Positions 1 through 5,051 of a stretch of DNA of 5,051 nt are shown here, in pieces. The stretch comes from Bacteroidales bacterium (GTDB lineage Bacteria; Bacteroidota; Bacteroidia; Bacteroidales; WCHB1-69), in the NCBI GenBank assembly GCA_031272415.1, contig JAISTU010000095.1, forward strand, positions 1-5,051, given 5' to 3'. Below the pieces are notes generated by a model. It had not been told where the DNA came from, made no database searches, and was given only the letters and a program-made list of their open reading frames with translations. The position numbers and the translations under genes were made by a program. Numbering within the stretch: position 1 is the first letter of the stretch; every line of letters begins with the position of its first letter.

Positions 1-510
1 ATTGAAGATTTGGAGTTTATTTTGGTGGAATTGGAAAAGGATATTAAACTGAAAGGTTTGACGAAATTGCAACATAAACAGTTGGCTGTCTTGTGGTTAC
101 GCTTTTTGAAAGAGACGCGGGGAGATAGGACGATAGGGGCTTCAGAATTGTCTCAACATGCAGAACTTCAAAAAGCGGTAAGTATTTGTGAGGTAGGGGG
201 GTACACGGATGCGGAATTGTTTCTATACGAGCGTAATTCTGACGCCATTTCAACCGAAAAAACCCTCCAAAACGAAACCCGAAGAGAGGCTTTAGAAGAA
301 GGTGAGGCAAAAGGATTAGCAAAAGGAAAAGTAGAAGGAAGAATTGAAGGAAGAATTGAAGGAAGAGCAGAAGGCGAAAAGAAAAAAGAAACAGAATTTA
401 TTTTAAAAATGTGGCACAAGTTGCAATCTATTGAAGAAATTCATGCTTTGACGGATATTCCGCTGGCTACAATTGAAGAAATTTTAACACAAAATGGGAT
501 AAATACATAA
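1..510 (+). CDS. Rpn family recombination-promoting nuclease / putative transposase, C-terminal part (5' truncated by window edge)
   Basis: The reading frame is open from the first base (codons I-E-D-L-E-F-I-L-V-E-L) to a TAA at 508-510, giving 169 visible residues, so the TTG or ATG-like starts inside it are not the true start. The visible part matches the second half of PD-(D/E)XK Rpn/PDDEXK_2 proteins. It has the strand ending FILVELEKD, a helical stretch with LAVLWLRFLKE, a segment in which AELQKAVSICE leads into an FLYERNSDAISTEKT helix, a charged EG/KG-rich linker, and a C-terminal helical module with IEEIHALTDIPLATIEEIL. The family acts as DNA endonucleases that promote recombination, and members are often multicopy and fast evolving. 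The catalytic D/E-x-K residues lie upstream of the window, so activity cannot be judged. The gene converges on psd across 160 bases. The family call is from remembered family features and is fairly firm; the exact subfamily is not. Confidence 0.82.
   Translation: MEDLEFILVELEKDIKLKGLTKLQHKQLAVLWLRFLKETRGDRTIGASELSQHAELQKAVSICEVGGYTDAELFLYERNSDAISTEKTLQNETRREALEEGEAKGLAKGKVEGRIEGRIEGRAEGEKKKETEFILKMWHKLQSIEEIHALTDIPLATIEEILTQNGINT
298..381 (+). repeat. In-frame four-residue (E/K)-G-x-x repeat inside the Rpn gene, seven units
   Basis: Seven successive 12-base units encode EGEA, KGLA, KGKV, EGRI, EGRI, EGRA and EGEK. Units four and five (334-345 and 346-357) are identical at the DNA level (GAAGGAAGAATT), and unit six (358-369) differs only in its last three bases. 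This is a tandem repeat whose length could change without breaking the frame. EG-rich linkers of this kind are common in Rpn-like proteins between the nuclease domain and the C-terminal helical module. Confidence 0.9.
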
Positions 511-578
511 AATGGAAAATGCGGAAATTTCAGGATAAAAATTCATTCTCCTTTGTTAAAAAAGTTGAGAATTAAGAG

Positions 579-612
579 TTTTTTTGCATTTTGGGATAAA
601 TTTGTTCTAAAA
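579..612 (+). repeat. Dispersed intergenic repeat, left copy
   Basis: A run of seven T (579-585) is followed by GCATTTTGGGATAAA (586-600), three variable bases (TTT) and GTTCTAAAA (604-612). The same arrangement recurs in the same orientation at 4954-4987, with 31 of 34 positions identical and all three differences in the variable block. It lies between the convergent ends of the Rpn gene and psd. Its function is unknown. It is not a recognisable terminator, since no GC-rich stem precedes the T run. Confidence 0.75.
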
Positions 613-648
613 ATTGAAAGCAAATTTTCACCCTTACCCTACAATCTC

Positions 649-664
649 TTAATTTTTAATTGAC
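649..664 (-). repeat. 16-base A/T-rich repeat, inverted partner of 4898-4913
   Basis: Reading TTAATTTTTAATTGAC on the plus strand, this is an exact reverse complement of GTCAATTAAAAATTAA at 4898-4913. It starts seven bases beyond the psd stop codon. The sequence is low in complexity, so chance or a general A/T-rich spacer motif is possible, but the 16-base identity includes the non-A/T bases of the GTC/GAC end. Confidence 0.6.
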
Positions 665-670
665 TGATGC

Positions 671-1351
671 TCACTCAAAATACGCCAAAATTGTTTTTTT
701 TGCTTTTACTCTTTGACCTAATTCCACGTTAATTCGGGCGGTTGCAGGCAAAAGAACATCAACACGCGAACCGAATTTGATAATGCCTAACTCTTCTCCT
801 TGTTCGACTGTTTCTCCTTTTTTGGCAAAACAAACAATACGTCTTGCCATTGCACCTGCTATTTGTTTGACAATCAATGATTTAGATTTATTTTCTTTGT
901 CTTCAATCCACACCGCAGAATGTTCATTTAAATCGGACGATTTAGGATGCCATGCCACAATTTTATCCCCCGGATAATAATCTGTCATTACAATTTCGCC
1001 CGACATGGGGTAAAAATTGACATGAACGTTCATCGGAGACATAAAAATAGAGATTTGTATTCGATTTTGTTGTGAATATTTTTGGTCTAATTTTTCTTCA
1101 ATGATAACAATTTTGCCGTCTGCGGGCGAAAAAATTGCATTTTCATCTTTTTCAATCCACCGAAATGGATATCGAAAAAAGAAAATTATCATCGCCACAA
1201 TAGCAATATGCACAACACAAAGTGCATTGCTGAGAAATGAATATTGCGGACTAAAACAATATTTGTACGCCACGCATAACCCTAACGATACTAACGAAAC
1301 AATTAAAATAATTAAATAACCTTCTGAATGAACTTTAATTTTTGGATTCAT
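671..1351 (-). CDS. psd: Phosphatidylserine decarboxylase proenzyme, short bacterial type
   Basis: Removes CO2 from phosphatidylserine to give phosphatidylethanolamine at the cytoplasmic membrane, using a pyruvoyl group made by self-cleavage. The 226-residue protein has two hydrophobic segments near the N terminus (about 11-32 and 43-60), then SPADGKI (75-81, with Asp78), MSPMNVHVNFYP (104-115, with His110), KQIAGAMARRIVCF (162-175), and KFGSRVD (192-198). The Gly194-Ser195 bond is the expected cleavage site, leaving a large beta chain and a 32-residue alpha chain with Ser195 becoming the pyruvoyl group. Asp78, His110 and Ser195 fit the known self-cleavage triad, so it should be active. The length suits the short family, well below the roughly 320 residues of the E. 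coli enzyme. The ATG follows the cdsA stop by four bases, indicating translational coupling; no clear Shine-Dalgarno is seen. Confidence 0.93.
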   Translation of the reverse strand: MNPKIKVHSEGYLIILIVSLVSLGLCVAYKYCFSPQYSFLSNALCVVHIAIVAMIIFFFRYPFRWIEKDENAIFSPADGKIVIIEEKLDQKYSQQNRIQISIFMSPMNVHVNFYPMSGEIVMTDYYPGDKIVAWHPKSSDLNEHSAVWIEDKENKSKSLIVKQIAGAMARRIVCFAKKGETVEQGEELGIIKFGSRVDVLLPATARINVELGQRVKAKKTILAYFE

Positions 1352-1355
1352 AAAC

Positions 1356-2201
1356 TTATAAAATAATATATAAATAAAACAAAATTACAGGCATAACCAT
1401 TAAAAAAGAGTCAAATCTATCTAAAATACCGCCGTGTCCGGGCAAAATATTCCCCGAATCTTTGACCTCAAATTGACGTTTTAAGAGAGATTCAAACAAA
1501 TCTCCCAAAGTGCCAAAAACTACTATAATAAACGCAAAACCTAACCATTGAGGTATATTGAGTGGCAAAATGGGCAAAATTTTGGGCATAAATGCAGCCA
1601 AAATCAGCGTCAATAAAAGAGAACCAATAAATCCCTCCCATGATTTTTTGGGAGAAATCCGCTCAAAAAGCCGATGTTTCCCCCATAAACTACCAATACA
1701 ATACGCCAACGTGTCATATACCCACAAAAAAATGAAAACCATTAAAAACAAATACTTCGATTCGCCCTTACAAACCCCGTCAAAATAAGGGAAAAACATG
1801 GTCGCCGCAAACGGAAATATCAACCAAAAAATTCCCACAACACTTAATGCTGCCTGTGTAAATGGCTGTTCTGTTTTGCGAAATAATTCCCAAAACATTG
1901 ATACACAGAGCATTACGGCAGTTGTTGCCAAAACAAGCGGAAAATCAATCATCTTCAATACAAGTCCTGCATAGACGGCACAATAGATGACCACAGATGC
2001 TACAAAAAAGACAATAGATAAACGTATTCCTTTCTGTAACAATATGTTACGGTATTCCCACAGTGCCAAACAAGCCACAATTAAAAATAAGTTGGCAAGT
2101 AGTGCCCCCGTAGGGAAAGTGTCTGATTCAAAAAGAACTACAAACACAATCAGTGCGACATAGACTATTCCGGATATTGTTCTTATAATCAGGTTTTTCA
2201 T
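1356..2201 (-). CDS. cdsA: Phosphatidate cytidylyltransferase (CDP-diacylglycerol synthase)
   Basis: Converts phosphatidic acid and CTP to CDP-diacylglycerol and pyrophosphate, the branch point for membrane phospholipids. The 281-residue protein is mostly hydrophobic with roughly seven to eight membrane segments, and the family's diagnostic regions are in its second half: VYDTLAYCIGSLWGKH (161-175, with Asp163), ISPKKSWEGFIGS (182-194), FGTLGDLFES (229-238), and the family signature at 238-264, including Ser238, Lys241-Arg242, Lys247-Asp248, His256-Gly-Gly258, Asp261-Arg262 and Asp264. All acidic residues expected to bind metal and substrate appear intact. Length is normal for the family. It follows ftsH by 15 bases and precedes psd by 4, so it is almost certainly cotranscribed with both. 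Its product feeds phosphatidylserine synthesis, upstream of Psd. Confidence 0.95.
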   Translation of the reverse strand: MKNLIIRTISGIVYVALIVFVVLFESDTFPTGALLANLFLIVACLALWEYRNILLQKGIRLSIVFFVASVVIYCAVYAGLVLKMIDFPLVLATTAVMLCVSMFWELFRKTEQPFTQAALSVVGIFWLIFPFAATMFFPYFDGVCKGESKYLFLMVFIFLWVYDTLAYCIGSLWGKHRLFERISPKKSWEGFIGSLLLTLILAAFMPKILPILPLNIPQWLGFAFIIVVFGTLGDLFESLLKRQFEVKDSGNILPGHGGILDRFDSFLMVMPVILFYLYIIL

Positions 2202-2216
2202 TTTGTAATATATTGA

Positions 2217-4451
2217 TTATTCGGTTGTTGTATCTTTTTTAGCAGAAGAATTTTTTTGTCTTTGACGTCTCCGTTTAGGAGCAGTATTTTTTTGTTCTTC
2301 TGTTGCAGCAGGGCTTTGTTTTTGAACAGTTTTTGTTTTTTCCTGTTTTACTTTTGTGGTCGTTTTGGGATTGGTGTCCTGTTTTGTGGCTGAATTTCTT
2401 TGTCTTCTGTGGGTATTTCTTTTTGGTTTAGTTTCACCTGAAAAGATAGTATTTTCTGCCTCATAAGGTCGTTTGCCAAAAATATTTTCCAAATCTTCAC
2501 GGAAAATAACCTCTTTGTCCAATAATTTTTCTGCCAAAATGGTCAATTTGGCTTTATGCTCTACCAATATTTTTTTAGCGGCTAAATAGGCTTTTTCTAT
2601 TAATTGATGTACCTCATCGTCCATCAATTGCGCCGTTTTTTCGCTGTATGGGCGTTGAAAAGCATATTCGGATTGTCCGCTTGAGTCGTAATAACTGATA
2701 TTGCCCAATTTAGGATTTAACCCATAGTAGGCAACCATAGCATAAGCCTGTTTAGTAACGCGTTCAAGGTCATTGAGGGCGCCGGTAGAGAGCGTACCAA
2801 AAATCACTTCTTCTGCCGCCCGACCGCCCAAAGTAGCCGTAATCTCGTCCATCATTTGCTCTATATTGGTAATTTGTCGCTCTTCGGGCAAATACCATGC
2901 AGCCCCTAACGATTTTCCACGCGGTACTATCGTAACTTTTACTAACGGAGCCGCATATTTCAACATCCAACTGACAGTCGCATGTCCGGCTTCATGATAG
3001 GCAATCACTTTCTTCTCATCCGCAGAAATAATTTTACTCCTTCGCTCCAAACCACCTACAATGCGATCAATGGCATTAAGAAAGTCCTGTTTATCAACTT
3101 CCTTTTTGTTGTATCGCGCCGCAATCAGCGCTGCCTCATTGCATACATTGGCAATATCTGCACCTGAAAAGCCGGGTGTTTGACGTGCAAAAAATCCTAA
3201 ATCAACTGATTTTGAAAGTTTTAAATCACGTACATGCACCTCAAAAATTTCTTTTCTTTCTTCCAAATCAGGCAATTCTACATGTATTTGGCGGTCAAAA
3301 CGTCCTGCTCTTAACAATGCTTTATCCAAAACATCGGCTCTATTGGTGGCGGCTAAAATGATAATTCCTACATTGCCGGAAAAACCATCCATTTCCGTAA
3401 GTAATTGATTAAGAGTATTTTCCCGCTCATCATTAGTACCTGTTATTGAGTTGCGTCCTCTTGCACGTCCGATGGCGTCAATTTCATCAATAAAAATAAT
3501 GCAAGGGGCTTTTTCTTTGGCAGTTTTAAATAAATCACGCACCCTGGACGCACCTACACCGACAAACATTTCCACAAAATCAGACCCCGAAAGCGAAAAG
3601 AAAGGTACTTGTGCCTCCCCTGCTACGGCACGGGCAAGTAACGTTTTTCCCGTCCCCGGAGGTCCTACCAACAACGCTCCTTTGGGAATTTTACCCCCCA
3701 AATTGGTGTATTTTTTGGGGTTTTTTAAGAAATCGACAATCTCCATCACCTCTTCTTTTGCACCCGGCAAACCGGCAACATCTTTGAAGGTAATAGAAAC
3801 TTGTTGATTATGGTCATACAATTGCGCCTTTGATTTGCCAAAACTAAAAATGCCACCCGCACCTCCATTACGCCCCGCATTTCGCATCATAATAAAGATA
3901 AATATTAAAAAACAAATCGGCAACACTAACCATATTAAACTATCCCAACTCCAACTTTTGGAATTGTCAGCCACAATATTTACATATTTAAAATTGTCTT
4001 TTATGGCTTGTTGTCCTTCGGCGGTGGTGTCGGTGGCTAACTGTTTTTCAAGTATTTGCGACTCGTATGATTTAATATCTTCTTTAAAAGAGATTGGGTC
4101 AGTGATTTCTATAAAGAAATGAGGACCGTCTTTTTCTCTTTCAAAAGCCTTTTTATAGGCAGTGTCTTTGTTGACGGCATTGGGCTGAAGGTAAATTTCG
4201 GCTATATCTTTATGTTTAAAAACCGTTATTTTGCTTATATCGCCGTCAGTAATCATTTTTCGCAGTTTAATGTTGTCAATTGCCTCAACACTGCCGCCAC
4301 TTCCCCAAAAAGTCATGGCAATAAATACGCCAAAAAGTAAAAGATAAAGCCAATAAAGACTAAATTTTTTCTTTTTGGGCTGATTTTCTACATTCGGAAA
4401 AAAGTTTTCCTGTTTTTTTGAATTATTTTTTTTATATTCTTGCTTACTCAT
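2217..4451 (-). CDS. ftsH: ATP-dependent zinc metalloprotease FtsH, with long basic C-terminal tail
   Basis: A membrane-anchored AAA+ protease that extracts and degrades misassembled membrane proteins and some soluble regulators, working as a hexamer. In order, the 744 residues show a Lys/Asn-rich N terminus, membrane segment 1 (about 31-49), an extracytoplasmic domain (about 52-168), membrane segment 2 (about 171-189), a Gly-rich linker, then the AAA+ module: Walker A GPPGTGKT (263-270), pore loop MFVGVG (295-300), Walker B IIFIDEID (318-325), and the second region of homology with candidate arginine fingers Arg381 and Arg384. The protease domain has HEAGH (486-490) and a third zinc ligand candidate Asp561 in TGALNDLERVT. 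All catalytic residues are present. From about residue 660 a basic low-complexity tail extends the protein beyond a typical core. The ATG at 4451 is preferred because the next Met (residue 46) would remove most of membrane segment 1. Confidence 0.97.
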   Translation of the reverse strand: MSKQEYKKNNSKKQENFFPNVENQPKKKKFSLYWLYLLLFGVFIAMTFWGSGGSVEAIDNIKLRKMITDGDISKITVFKHKDIAEIYLQPNAVNKDTAYKKAFEREKDGPHFFIEITDPISFKEDIKSYESQILEKQLATDTTAEGQQAIKDNFKYVNIVADNSKSWSWDSLIWLVLPICFLIFIFIMMRNAGRNGGAGGIFSFGKSKAQLYDHNQQVSITFKDVAGLPGAKEEVMEIVDFLKNPKKYTNLGGKIPKGALLVGPPGTGKTLLARAVAGEAQVPFFSLSGSDFVEMFVGVGASRVRDLFKTAKEKAPCIIFIDEIDAIGRARGRNSITGTNDERENTLNQLLTEMDGFSGNVGIIILAATNRADVLDKALLRAGRFDRQIHVELPDLEERKEIFEVHVRDLKLSKSVDLGFFARQTPGFSGADIANVCNEAALIAARYNKKEVDKQDFLNAIDRIVGGLERRSKIISADEKKVIAYHEAGHATVSWMLKYAAPLVKVTIVPRGKSLGAAWYLPEERQITNIEQMMDEITATLGGRAAEEVIFGTLSTGALNDLERVTKQAYAMVAYYGLNPKLGNISYYDSSGQSEYAFQRPYSEKTAQLMDDEVHQLIEKAYLAAKKILVEHKAKLTILAEKLLDKEVIFREDLENIFGKRPYEAENTIFSGETKPKRNTHRRQRNSATKQDTNPKTTTKVKQEKTKTVQKQSPAATEEQKNTAPKRRRQRQKNSSAKKDTTTE

Positions 4452-4483
4452 AAAAAATAAAATGTCTGTTTAAAAGGTTTAAG

Positions 4484-4858
4484 TTATTCATAATGTGTTA
4501 TTTTTGCGTCTTTCCAAAGACTTTCAATATCATAAAAAGTGCGGTATTCCGAAAGGAAAATATGCACTACAATGTCAAAATAATCTATCAAAATCCACTG
4601 TGCATTCCCAATACCTTCGGTAGATTTTGGCAAAATTTTTAATGACTGCTTTACATTAAGCAATACATTGTCACACAAAGCCTGTGCATGTATATTAGAT
4701 GTAGCAGTACAAATAATAAAAGAATCAAAAAGCGTAGTCCCTAATACCGAAAGGTCTAATTCGGTAATATCTTTCGCCTTTTTGTCTTGCAATGCCGCTA
4801 TAATTGTGGCTTTAAATTGCGTTATATCAATATTTATACTTGTTTTTTTCTCTGTCAT
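4484..4858 (-). CDS. rsfS: Ribosome silencing factor RsfS (Iojap/DUF143 family)
   Basis: Binds ribosomal protein uL14 on the 50S subunit and prevents joining to the 30S subunit, lowering translation when nutrients are short. The 124-residue protein spans the whole small family fold: LGTTLFDSFIICTATS (39-54), the helix containing HAQALCDNVL (57-66), EGIGNAQWILIDYFDIVVHIF (81-101), and RTFYDIESLWKDA (106-118). These are the most conserved family blocks and the length is normal. The ATG at 4858 sits just downstream of a good Bacteroidota-type promoter, which supports this start; a run of eight A/T pairs (4861-4868) lies in the short leader and no Shine-Dalgarno is visible. It is first in the operon, 32 bases before ftsH. 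Confidence 0.94.
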   Translation of the reverse strand: MTEKKTSINIDITQFKATIIAALQDKKAKDITELDLSVLGTTLFDSFIICTATSNIHAQALCDNVLLNVKQSLKILPKSTEGIGNAQWILIDYFDIVVHIFLSEYRTFYDIESLWKDAKITHYE

Positions 4859-4880
4859 TCAAAAAAAATATCATAAAATA

Positions 4881-4888
4881 CAAAGATA
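4881..4888 (-). promoter_or_regulatory. Predicted -7 element (TATCTTTG) of the rsfS operon promoter
   Basis: Read on the minus strand, TATCTTTG is an exact match to the Bacteroidota TAnnTTTG -7 consensus and lies 22 bases before the rsfS ATG, implying a 5' leader of only about 15 bases. About 17-21 bases upstream is a T run (within 4905-4909) rather than a clean TTTG -33 box. A TTGAC lies nearer (from 4902 down), at 11 bases, too close for the usual spacing. The -7 call is good; the -33 box is uncertain. Confidence 0.65.
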
Positions 4889-4897
4889 CACTTTTTT

Positions 4898-4913
4898 GTC
4901 AATTAAAAATTAA
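4898..4913 (+). repeat. 16-base A/T-rich repeat, inverted partner of 649-664
   Basis: GTCAATTAAAAATTAA is the exact reverse complement of 649-664. It covers the region about 10-25 bases upstream of the predicted rsfS -7 element, so here the repeat doubles as promoter spacer and upstream DNA. Confidence 0.6.
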
Positions 4914-4925
4914 AAGCCGTTTTTT

Positions 4926-4950
4926 CAGAGTGCAGAGTGTAGAGTGTAGA
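4926..4950 (+). repeat. Heptanucleotide tandem repeat (C/T)AGAGTG, about 3.5 units
   Basis: The units are CAGAGTG (4926-4932), CAGAGTG (4933-4939), TAGAGTG (4940-4946) and a partial TAGA (4947-4950). They differ only in a C/T change at the first base. The array abuts the ten-base T run of the dispersed repeat and lies about 40-60 bases upstream of the rsfS -7 element. It is too short and lacks the spacers needed for a CRISPR array. Confidence 0.85.
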
Positions 4951-4987
4951 TTTTTTTTTTGCATTTTGGGATAAAAACGTTCTAAAA
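4951..4987 (+). repeat. Dispersed intergenic repeat, right copy
   Basis: A run of ten T (4951-4960) leads into GCATTTTGGGATAAA (4961-4975), three variable bases (AAC) and GTTCTAAAA (4979-4987). It is the second copy of the element at 579-612, in the same orientation. Both copies follow a purine-rich AGAG-type stretch on their left side. The 64 bases after it, up to the window edge, hold nothing I can identify. Confidence 0.75.
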
Positions 4988-5051
4988 TCAGATAAAACAC
5001 ACAATAATATCGGTGATTTGACGTTATTAAAGCAATGTAAGATAAAACTTT

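Larger units (their letters stand above)
671..4858 (-). other. Probable four-gene operon rsfS-ftsH-cdsA-psd
   Basis: All four genes are on the minus strand with gaps of 32, 15 and 4 bases, and none of the gaps holds a hairpin or a TAnnTTTG promoter element. The only promoter match found is in front of rsfS. Adjacent rsfS, ftsH and cdsA genes are familiar from other Bacteroidota. A LUD-domain gene that I recall between ftsH and cdsA in some relatives is absent here. No terminator is recognisable after psd. Confidence 0.8.

Noticed and set aside
10..510. TTG at position 10 as the start of a complete 166-residue gene
   Set aside because: The frame is open upstream to base 1, and the encoded sequence begins in the middle of the Rpn fold, so the gene is cut by the window edge.
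521..551. Possible third, degenerate copy of the dispersed repeat (ATTTCAGGATAAAAA followed by TTC)
   Set aside because: Only the GGATAAA core and scattered bases match. GGATAAA-like words also occur at 497-503 inside the Rpn gene, so chance in A/T-rich DNA is enough.
610..628. AAAATT / AATTTT stem with a seven-base loop as a terminator between the convergent genes
   Set aside because: The stem is only six A/T pairs, with no GC pairs and no adjoining T run; too weak to call.
2770..2970. 66-codon minus-strand frame inside ftsH, considered as a frameshift or second product
   Set aside because: It is in another frame within an uninterrupted, fully conserved FtsH protease domain, so it is a shadow frame.
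3451..3807. 118-codon plus-strand open frame opposite ftsH
   Set aside because: It lies wholly antisense to the conserved AAA+ domain, has no family resemblance, and is explained by codon bias of the real gene. The same reasoning applies to the other antisense frames over psd, cdsA, ftsH and rsfS.
4926..4950. CRISPR array
   Set aside because: Units are seven bases and contiguous, with no spacers and no cas genes nearby.
5018..5047. TTGACG with GATAAA 17 bases later, a sigma70-like plus-strand promoter at the right edge
   Set aside because: The -10 match is poor, the organism appears to use TAnnTTTG promoters, and no gene start is visible before the window ends.

Overview
The window looks like chromosome from a low-GC member of the Bacteroidota. 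Three things point there. FtsH carries Bacteroidota-type wording (NDERENTLNQLLTEMDGF at residues 340-357, LGAAWYLPEER at 515-525). The best promoter is of the TAnnTTTG class. The genes lack clear Shine-Dalgarno sequences and start after A/T-rich leaders. Genus cannot be read from this much sequence.

Main block, minus strand, positions 4858 down to 671: four tightly packed genes in the order rsfS, ftsH, cdsA, psd. The gaps are 32, 15 and 4 bases and no terminator is visible between them, so they most likely form one operon read from a promoter just upstream of rsfS (TATCTTTG, minus strand, 4881-4888). The products are a ribosome silencing factor, the membrane AAA+ zinc protease FtsH, CDP-diacylglycerol synthase, and a short pyruvoyl-type phosphatidylserine decarboxylase. 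CdsA makes CDP-diacylglycerol and Psd makes phosphatidylethanolamine. The phosphatidylserine synthase that links them is not in this window. The operon joins translation dormancy, membrane protein quality control and phospholipid synthesis. All four genes look intact.

Left edge, plus strand, 1-510: the C-terminal part of an Rpn-type (PD-(D/E)XK) recombination-promoting nuclease or putative transposase, converging on psd. Its catalytic core lies outside the window. It ends in a charged four-residue repeat, part of which is a perfect 12-base DNA repeat.

The intergenic stretches (511-670 and 4859-5051) hold no recognisable RNA gene, but they share repeats. A 34-base element made of a T-tract, GCATTTTGGGATAAA, three variable bases and GTTCTAAAA occurs in both, in the same orientation (579-612 and 4954-4987). 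A 16-base A/T-rich sequence occurs in inverted orientation just outside each end of the operon (649-664 and 4898-4913). The right-hand region also has a 7-base tandem repeat (4926-4950).

Nothing here establishes a new defence or mobile system. The gene content is mostly housekeeping. The less ordinary parts are the shared intergenic repeats, the repeat-bearing Rpn gene and the long basic tail on FtsH.
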